Shown one piece after another: positions 57,621-64,000 of a stretch of DNA of 64,000 nucleotides. Numbering within the stretch: the first letter of the stretch is position 1; each line of letters begins with the position of its first letter. A program made the position numbers and the translations under genes. Origin of the DNA: Rhodotorula mucilaginosa (Eukaryota > Basidiomycota > Microbotryomycetes > Sporidiobolales > Sporidiobolaceae); the NCBI GenBank assembly GCA_034406715.1, contig CP137864.1, forward strand, positions 434,001 to 498,000. Reading direction: 5' to 3'. The notes beneath the pieces are model-generated. The model made no database searches, had not been told where the DNA came from, and saw only the letters and a program-made list of their open reading frames with translations.

Positions 57621-60600
57621 ATGGCAGACTCTTCAGCTGGTCCGGCCCCAGGCGACCCCGGCGGCGCAGACGATGAGCGAGCTACTTCAGCTGCCCCACC
57701 ACCGAGTGCTGCTATGACAGACGACGAACCCCCAGTCCCTGCTACTCCCGTGGAACCCGAGGTCGAGGTCAAGAAACCCGTCTATTCGATCTTTGCACCG
57801 AGGAGCACCACCGGCGCGTCAGACGGTGGGCCAGCAGCTGCGGGCACCTCGAACGGCGGCAGCGGCAGCGGTTCGAAGGGCAAGTCTCGCACCACCACCA
57901 CCACCACCACTACTGCCAAGAAGAAGAAGCAGCAGCAGCAAGAGCTTGGCGACAACAACGACGAAGGGAGCGCGGGCGTCTTGTCCCTTGTGGAAGACTC
58001 GGGCGACTCGTCGTCGTCGGACGCCGATGTGCGCATCGAGGCGGGAGCGACTACCCGAAAACGAAGCGGCCAATCGGCAAGTACGGCGACGACGAAGAAA
58101 AAGAAGAAGGGCGGTGCGGAGAAAGCGGGAGTTTCTGCCGACGAGGACGGCAAGGCGAACGGCAGAACGAGAAAGGGCGCCGCCGACGCAACAACGGTGC
58201 AGAAAAGGACGACTCGTCGAAACCGCATCGTCACAACACCCATGGACGACGACGACAGCGACGAGGAACTCGTCTTCAGCGAGACTGGATCTTCCGCTTC
58301 TCTTCGCGAAACGACAACAACGACGAGGTCATCCAGCCGTCGTGGGACGCCGTCGGCGCTCGCCGGGCCGTCCACCTCCGCTTCAAGCCAGGCGATCGCC
58401 CGCACAGCGTCCGGCTCGGTCATTCTCGATTTGACAACTTCGCCCGTGCGGCCAGCGGCCGGCGGGAGTGCTGCTCGTCTCAAGACGACAACGAAGACGA
58501 AAAAGCAGCCGCAGCAGAAGAAGAAGCAAAAGCAAACGACGGCGGCGTCGGCTGGTGGAGGACTCGATGCGGGGCAGTTTGTTCCGCTCGCAGAGATGTA
58601 TGGAGCCGCGAGGGAGAAACGGAGAAAGACGCAGGAAGGGATTGAGCCGCGGTGGCCGACGGCGGAGGAACACCATGGAGGGTGGCCACCTGTGCAGGCC
58701 AACGCCGCTGGTCCCGAGCACGGTGGTACATGGACGAAGCGTGACAAGGGTAAAGGGAGAGAAGTACTCGAGGAGGCTCCTACCGACGAGGACAGGACGA
58801 CCGAAGCAGGAGGAGGGTTCCTCGCTCGTTACGCGCGCGGCGTTCACGCGGCAGCGACTGGACCTCCGCCTCCGGACTACCCTTCGAAATCGCGACCTTT
58901 ATCCTCGCTCGCCTTTCTCCTTCCATCGCCTTTGCCATCCCATCCCCTCCTGGACCGACTCGCCGCACCTCTGCGCAATCCCGCTTCCTCCCCTTTGCTC
59001 GGGCAGCGGAACCGCGATCAGTTGTGGACGGTCAAGTATGCGCCTCAGAGTGCTGAGGAGGTGCTCGGTTCGACGAGTCGGCAGAGTGCGGGTTGGCTCA
59101 GGGACTGGTTGGAAGAGCTAAAAGTAGTCGGTGCAGGTGCGTACGCCGGAGCTTCACTTGAGGGTACGTCACGGCGGAGAAATACTCAACTAATCATGTC
59201 CCCGAGCTTCTTTGTCTCGTATTTGACGGGCGCAGGTGACCTACCTACTGACGGCAAGAAGCGCCGGAGAAAAGTCGCGCGCGGCATTGACCCGACCAAA
59301 AAGAAGAAGCGCAAGAAGCGCCGTCGCGACGGCCTCGACGACTTTATGGCGTCCTCGTCCGAGGAAGACGACGACGATTTGGCATCGTCGCCATTGAGGA
59401 GTGACGACGAATCCGACGCGGACGAAGAGGAAGACTCCTTATTGGCCCACTTTTCCCGCCCGCAATCCGCCTCGACCACGTCGTCGAGCGTCTTCCCGAG
59501 CTTGACCAACCTCATCCTCCTGCAAGGTCCCTCCGGTTCCGGCAAATCTTCAACCGTGCACGCCGTTGCGAAACAGCTCGGTTACGAGGTGTTTGAGGTC
59601 TCGGCGGGTTTTGGACGCCGCGGGGCGAAAGACCTCGAACGGTACGTCGGCGACGCGGCGCGGAACCATGTCGTGAACGGTAGCAGTCCGAGGAAGAAGA
59701 GCGGAGGGGGAGCGCTCGCTGCTTTGTTCGGTCGGCAACAGCAGAAGAAGCAGACGCCGACTCAGGCATCGACGACGAAGGAAACGACGCCCGAACCGGT
59801 CGGAGGTCGGGAACAGCAGGATGCGGGACCGACACAGAGTCTGATCCTGATTGACGAGGTCGACGTCTTTTTCAAGCATGAGGAGGACTGTTGGGCTGGT
59901 GAGTCGTTTTTTGAGCTAGAAGTGCCCTTTCACGCTGAGAAGAGCCACTGTCTGACCTCGTTCCCTTCCGACGGCCAGGCATCGCCGCTCTCGCTACGCA
60001 GTCGCGTCGGCCCATCATCATGACTTGCACTGGTATGTAGCTGTATCAGCCCGAAAAGCTAGGGGCGAGTGGCGCGCGCTGATTGCAGTTTCGCTGCAGA
60101 CTCGGCCCACGTCCCGTTCGACACGCTCAACCTCCAGCGCGTTGTCTCCCCTTCCGATCCCTCGAACACCATCTCTATCCTTCCCTTCGAAGCCCCCGAG
60201 CCCGAGTTGGCGACGGCCTTTCTCTCCCTCGTGGCGCTCAACGAGGGCCACTTGATCCCGAATGGCTCGCTCTCGCGATTGTACGAGTCGTCGACTTCGA
60301 GACCGTACCCCGCTTGGATGCTTCAGCAACAGATGGGAACGTCTCGTCGGGCAGGAGGAGGAGGCTACGGTGCGAGGCCGTTGGCGCCGGGAACGTCGAC
60401 CCAGCCGCTCGTAAGCCGCGATCTGCGCAAGACGTTGACGCAACTGCAAGTCGCGTGCCAGCGCGGCGACGTCGGAGCTTACATCGGCCAGTCAGAGGGT
60501 AACGCACAAGTGGCGCTGTGCGAAGGGCCTGTGCCAGTGCTGCCGCGCGAGGAAGCGGACGCGCCGGCGGCGGCGGAACTGTCCGGTCTCGCACCGGTTG

Positions 60601-61462
60601 AAGCCGTCTCGCTGGAACAGGCCGCCTTGGCGGCCGATGCGCTCTCTTTCGCGGATGCATACGTCGACACGCGCGTCGAGCTCATGCTGGAGGTGCGTTG
60701 ATCCCGAATTGCTGGCCCTCAATGCGTGGCCTGGCTGACCTTCTTTTCATTCATCTGCCAGGACGCCGAAACCGGGCGGACCTCGCACCCGAACGACATC
60801 GAGTACTCTCATCCTTTCATCGAGTACCTTGCCGATCCGACGAGCACGCGCTTGCCCTTTATCGGCCACGAGCACGACATGGCGAGGTACTTGCGCCAGC
60901 TCGCGTACCGTGTTTGGGATGGAGGTCTGCACTTTGGCGAGACGCAGGATGAGCAACTCGAGAGCAAGCGGTAAGTCTTCCTAGTCCCATTCGCTTTCAG
61001 CGTAACCAGACCGGCTGACTCTGCTGCCGTGCTTGCAGCGCCGAGTATACCTCGTGGTTTGGCTTGATCGCCCAGTCAGGCGGCGACAATGCGATCGTGC
61101 ACCCGCCTGCGGCGATCCTCCCTTCGCCTCTCCCTATCGTCGAGATTGCGCCTCTGTTGCGACACCTGACCCGCGTCGACGACCAAGGCGAGCGCGCTCT
61201 GCTCGAAGCGAGTCGCATCGCTGCCGCCGCCGCCGCCGAAGGGGACCGGGACGAACTCGACTCGCTCGCTCTGGCGGCGACTCTTCACGCTCACGGGAGT
61301 GCTGCAATCGCGGCCGGTCCTGGAGCGCAGTTCGGACCGCGGAGGAGCACGAGGCAAAAGCTCAAGCAGGGAGGGGGCCAGCCGGTGTTTGAGCGCAGGT
61401 TGCCGTGGGCGAGCGAGGCCGAGGCGTCTTGGCTCCGCCAGAGTGGATTTGACGTCGAGTGA
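57621..61462 (+). CDS. ELG1: AAA+ PCNA-unloading clamp loader subunit Elg1/ATAD5
   Basis: Large subunit of an RFC-like complex that takes PCNA off DNA after replication. The start MADSSAGPAPGDPGGAD opens a disordered N-terminal half with acidic and Lys-rich blocks. It contains KKPVYSIFAPR, a motif close to the PCNA-interaction-like element of this family. The AAA+ module begins DQLWTVKYAPQSAEEVLGST. Walker A is LLQGPSGSGKSS (59526-59549), followed by KQLGYEVFEVSAGFGRRGAK. Walker B is SLILIDEVDVFF (about 59842). Between them is an insert of about 50 residues rich in Lys, Gln and Thr. The chain continues over introns through AALATQSRRPIIMTCT, DSAHVPFDTLNLQRVV and SRDLRKTLTQLQVACQRGDV, then the collar region YSHPFIEYLADPTSTRLPFI to FERRLPWASEAEASWLRQSG FDVE-stop. 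Another intron splits the segment near 59166-59230. Confident at family level. Confidence 0.88.
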
Positions 61463-61688
61463 CCTGCCCAGCTTGAAGCAGAGCTTTTGCGCCGAATCAA
61501 AAGCAGCGTTACACTCATCGTGTCCGACCCAGGTTCGACGTGAGAAGGTCCACATTGTCCTCGACGGCGACGGCGAGCCGAAAAAGTTGAAGAGAAATCC
61601 GCTTCGGCTTGCCTCGACGTGTGGGGAGAGGACCTGGCGTTCGCTCTCCTCGAGACCGTACTCTCTCGCGCGTACTATACACTAAGCC

Positions 61689-63598
61689 ATGCTGCGCGTA
61701 CTCACCAGGAGAGCTGTTCTGACGCGGAGTGCGAGTCGGTCATTCGCGACTACGACTCCGAGTGCACACACCCCACTTTCCGCGCTTTCGACGACGCCAG
61801 AGTTCTTCAACAGCGTCCGCGAGGGCACGATCCCGGCCTTTCGCCTGCTCGGACCCGATGGTCTGCTCACGGAAGAAGCGGCGGCCCGAGAATGGGTCGA
61901 GCGAGCGAAGCAAGTCGACGGCGACAAGCTGAAACGCATGCTCGAGGTCATGACCATGATGCCCATCCTCGTGCGTAATGTCCCTGCACCCCGGAGATGC
62001 GCGTCTATGATGACGCTGATCTGTTGTCCCGCGTACCACAGGATCAGATCCTGTATTCGTCGCAAAGACAGGGTCGCATCTCGTTCTACATGACCGCTTA
62101 CGGCGAAGAAGGCACCGTGGTCGGATCCGCCGCTGCATGGGAGAACGACGACGAAGTGTTTGCGCAGTACCGCGAAGTCGGAGTGCTCCTCTGGCGAGGC
62201 TATCCGTTGAGTCGGGTCGAGGTGTTCGGTTTCGCGGCGGCGGCGGGAATTGGACTGACCGGGCACTCTGCTTCGCTACGACAGTCTTTCGGACCTCATG
62301 GCGCAGGTCTTCTCTACCAAGAACGACAAGGCAACGAAAGGTAAGCTCCATTGGCCCCCCTCGCCGGAAAACCTCTCCTTGAAGCTGAACCCGTTGGGTC
62401 TCGTTTCGGCAGGCCGACAGATGCCCGTCCACTACGGTTCGCGCGAGCATCACTTCCACACCATCTCCTCCCCCTTGGGAACTCAACTCCCACAAGCTGC
62501 TGGTGCCGCCTATGCGCTCAAACGGACTCCGGGGCGGGAAAAGTCGTGCGTGATCTGCTATGCCGGCGAAGGAGCGACGAGCGAGGGCGACTTCCACGCC
62601 GGTCTCAACAGTGAATTTTCTTTGCACAGAGTCGTTGTCGGCTGCCTCTTGCTGACACAGATCTCTCTGTACAGTGGCGAGTGTGCTGGGAGGCCCGTTG
62701 GTTTATGTCGTCCGCGTGGGTCCATCTTCTCCCCGGGACAAATTCTGCATCGACAAGGCTACAGAAAGCTGACGTGCCGTATCTTGCTCTACAGAATAAC
62801 GGGTTTGTTCCAATTCCGAGCCTCTGATCATTCGCTCTCCCCGAGTTGCTAACTCGGAACCCCGACAGTTTCGCGATCTCGACTCCGACCTCGCAACAGT
62901 ACGCGGGCGACGGCATCGCGGCGCGCGGAGCCGGCTATGGGATCGAGACTGTCCGTGTCGACGGCAACGACCCGCTCGCGGTATACCTCGCTTGCAAGGA
63001 AGCGAGGCGCAAGGCAGTCGAGACCCAGAAGCCCGTGCTCGTCGAAGTGAGTGTGCCAACGGCCATTTTGGCGCGTTTCTATCCGGGCAGAACCGCCGGC
63101 AGGTTTGCTGATCGTGAGGCGTTGGCGTCTCGTTTATTCTAGGCCATGACGTATCGCGTTGGGCACCACTCGACCTCTGACGACTCGTCCGCGTATCGGT
63201 CCCTCTCGGCCGTCGAGTCCGTCAAGAAGCTCGACTCGCCGCTGCACCGCCTGCGGAAATACGTCGAGTCGCTCGACACTTCTTCTGGAACCGGCGCCCC
63301 CCTCTGGACGGCGGAGCACGACACCAAGTTCAAGGAGACGTCGAAGCGGGCCATCTTGAAGGAGTTTTCGAAGGCCGAGAAGGACAAGAAACCAAAGTTG
63401 GAGTTTATGTTTGGCGACGTGTTTGCGGAACGGCCTTCCCATGCCGACGCCGATGGGAACGGGTCGGGACTGGAACGACCGCAGCGGGAGCAGAAGGAAG
63501 AGTTGAAGAGGTTGATTGGCAAGTGGGGGGAGACGGCCGGGTGGAAGAAGGAGCTCGAAAAGTTTGAGGGAGGAAGGGCCGCAGTCGACAAGTGGTAG
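61689..63598 (+). CDS. BCKDHA: Branched-chain 2-oxoacid dehydrogenase E1 alpha, mitochondrial
   Basis: Thiamine-diphosphate subunit that decarboxylates keto acids of Leu, Ile and Val. The presequence [20 protein letters not shown] leads to [20 protein letters not shown]. Exons join as MTMMPIL + [80 protein letters not shown] and [20 protein letters not shown] (start of the TPP-Mg motif). The motif finishes through exon 62675-62715 ([14 protein letters not shown]) and an 8-nt exon at 62795-62802 (NNG), then [20 protein letters not shown]. The kinase-target loop [20 protein letters not shown] is intact. It ends [17 protein letters not shown]-stop. Length (about 460 residues) and order are standard. 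Its product chain would supply acyl-CoAs to an acyl-CoA dehydrogenase such as the one at 26.7-29.5 kb. Confidence 0.93.
62795..62802 (+). other. 8-nt microexon of BCKDHA
   Basis: Sequence AATAACGG, preceded by a ...CTCTACAG acceptor and followed by GTTTGT as donor. It supplies the two Asn and part of the Gly of the TPP-binding NNG motif, and restores phase between the exons ending at 62715 and starting at 62869. Confidence 0.8.
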
Positions 63599-63779
63599 CT
63601 GTCTCTGCAAGTCGTCGTGCGCGGCAGTGTTGCTTTCTCTTCTCTGTCTTTCGTAAGGCAGAACCGAGAGGAAAGAAAACGTTTTCTCGTGTTCCGGCGA
63701 CAACGATCGGATCCCACCCGTCCTGGCTTGCGAGATGTGGGTACAATAAGAACAAATGAAAGCCAACAAGAAGGCTAAA

Positions 63780-64000
63780 CTACCACACCCCGGGGATCAC
63801 GACCCACCTCTGGCCGTGCGCTTGCCACTCTTTCCTACCGAACGTCCTCTCGTACCACCTGTGCCCGCTCGTCGCTCTCGGCCACACGATCGCCACCTCC
63901 ATCAACACAAACAACGCCGTCGGTTGAAGGTACCATTGCCTCCAAGGTTGCAACGCCTGCGGCAAGGGGACGGGGCGTTTCCCGCCCCCTGCGCGGAGGA
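63780..64000 (-). CDS. C-terminal end of an unidentified membrane protein (cut by window edge)
   Basis: The minus-strand frame is open from the right edge to a stop at 63780-63782. It reads RPVPLPQALQPWRQWYLQPT, then the hydrophobic segment ALFVLMEVAIVW (one likely membrane helix), then a polar end with several Trp residues (RWYERTFGRKEWQAHGQRWV VIPGVW). It converges with BCKDHA 180 bases away. The 5' part lies outside the window, so the family cannot be named. Confidence 0.5.
   Translation of the reverse strand, partial: LRAGGGKRPVPLPQALQPWRQWYLQPTALFVLMEVAIVWPRATSGHRWYERTFGRKEWQAHGQRWVVIPGVW

Noticed and set aside
57782-58747. 321-codon minus-strand ORF opposite ELG1
   Set aside because: It is antisense to the Lys/Glu/Thr-rich ELG1 N-terminus and gives poly-Val/Phe/Leu artefacts. 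No domain.
1-64000. Mobile elements, LTRs, inverted-repeat arrays, CRISPR
   Set aside because: Every long stretch is accounted for by host genes or short spacers. No reverse transcriptase, transposase or terminal repeats were seen.

Overview
The window reads as nuclear DNA of an intron-dense, GC-rich fungus. Almost every gene is cut by short spliceosomal introns (about 45-100 bases) with GTRNGT-type donors, CTGAC/CTAAC-like branch sites and AG acceptors. Fungus-only families are present: a Zn2Cys6 activator, GPR1/FUN34/YaaH, a Kre9-like wall domain, Rom2-type and Rgd2-type Rho regulators. GC bias, intron density and gene content fit a basidiomycete yeast, most likely Pucciniomycotina (Rhodotorula/Sporobolomyces-like). 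That placement is inference. I see no viral, LTR or other mobile element, no CRISPR array and no convincing tRNA or rRNA gene.

Left part (0.15-11.2 kb): Zn2Cys6 activator, acetate-type transporter, soluble cytochrome b5-domain protein, a one-chain fusion of a fumarylacetoacetate-hydrolase domain with an alpha/beta-hydrolase, and, divergent from it, a metal-dependent amidohydrolase. Together these look like a small catabolic cluster of unknown substrate, the best candidate for an undescribed system here. Next come a Kre9-like single-pass membrane protein (11.4-13.0 kb), a large Ala/Pro/Arg-rich coiled-coil protein (13.4-17.7 kb), the splicing factor GPATCH1 (18.0-21.4 kb) and an AAAP amino-acid permease (21.5-24.0 kb).

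Middle (24-30.8 kb): a 1.7-kb stretch without a recognisable gene, the mitochondrial ribosomal protein bL33m in five tiny exons, and a mitochondrial medium-chain-type acyl-CoA dehydrogenase.

Right-centre (30.8-55.8 kb): a run of genes for polarised growth and secretion. These are the Rho1 GEF ROM2, the SM protein SEC1, the sorting nexin SNX4 head-to-head with exocyst SEC15, and an F-BAR/RhoGAP (Rgd2-type) protein. A cold-shock-domain RNA-binding protein and one unidentified protein lie between them.

Right end (56-64 kb): beta-carbonic anhydrase with two in-frame starts, the PCNA-unloader AAA+ subunit ELG1, mitochondrial branched-chain keto-acid dehydrogenase E1 alpha, and the C-terminal end of an unidentified membrane protein running off the edge.

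Exons were joined by eye using splice signals and protein-family conservation. Gene limits are start to stop codon including introns. Several genes need very small exons (8, 12 and 13 nt) to read correctly.
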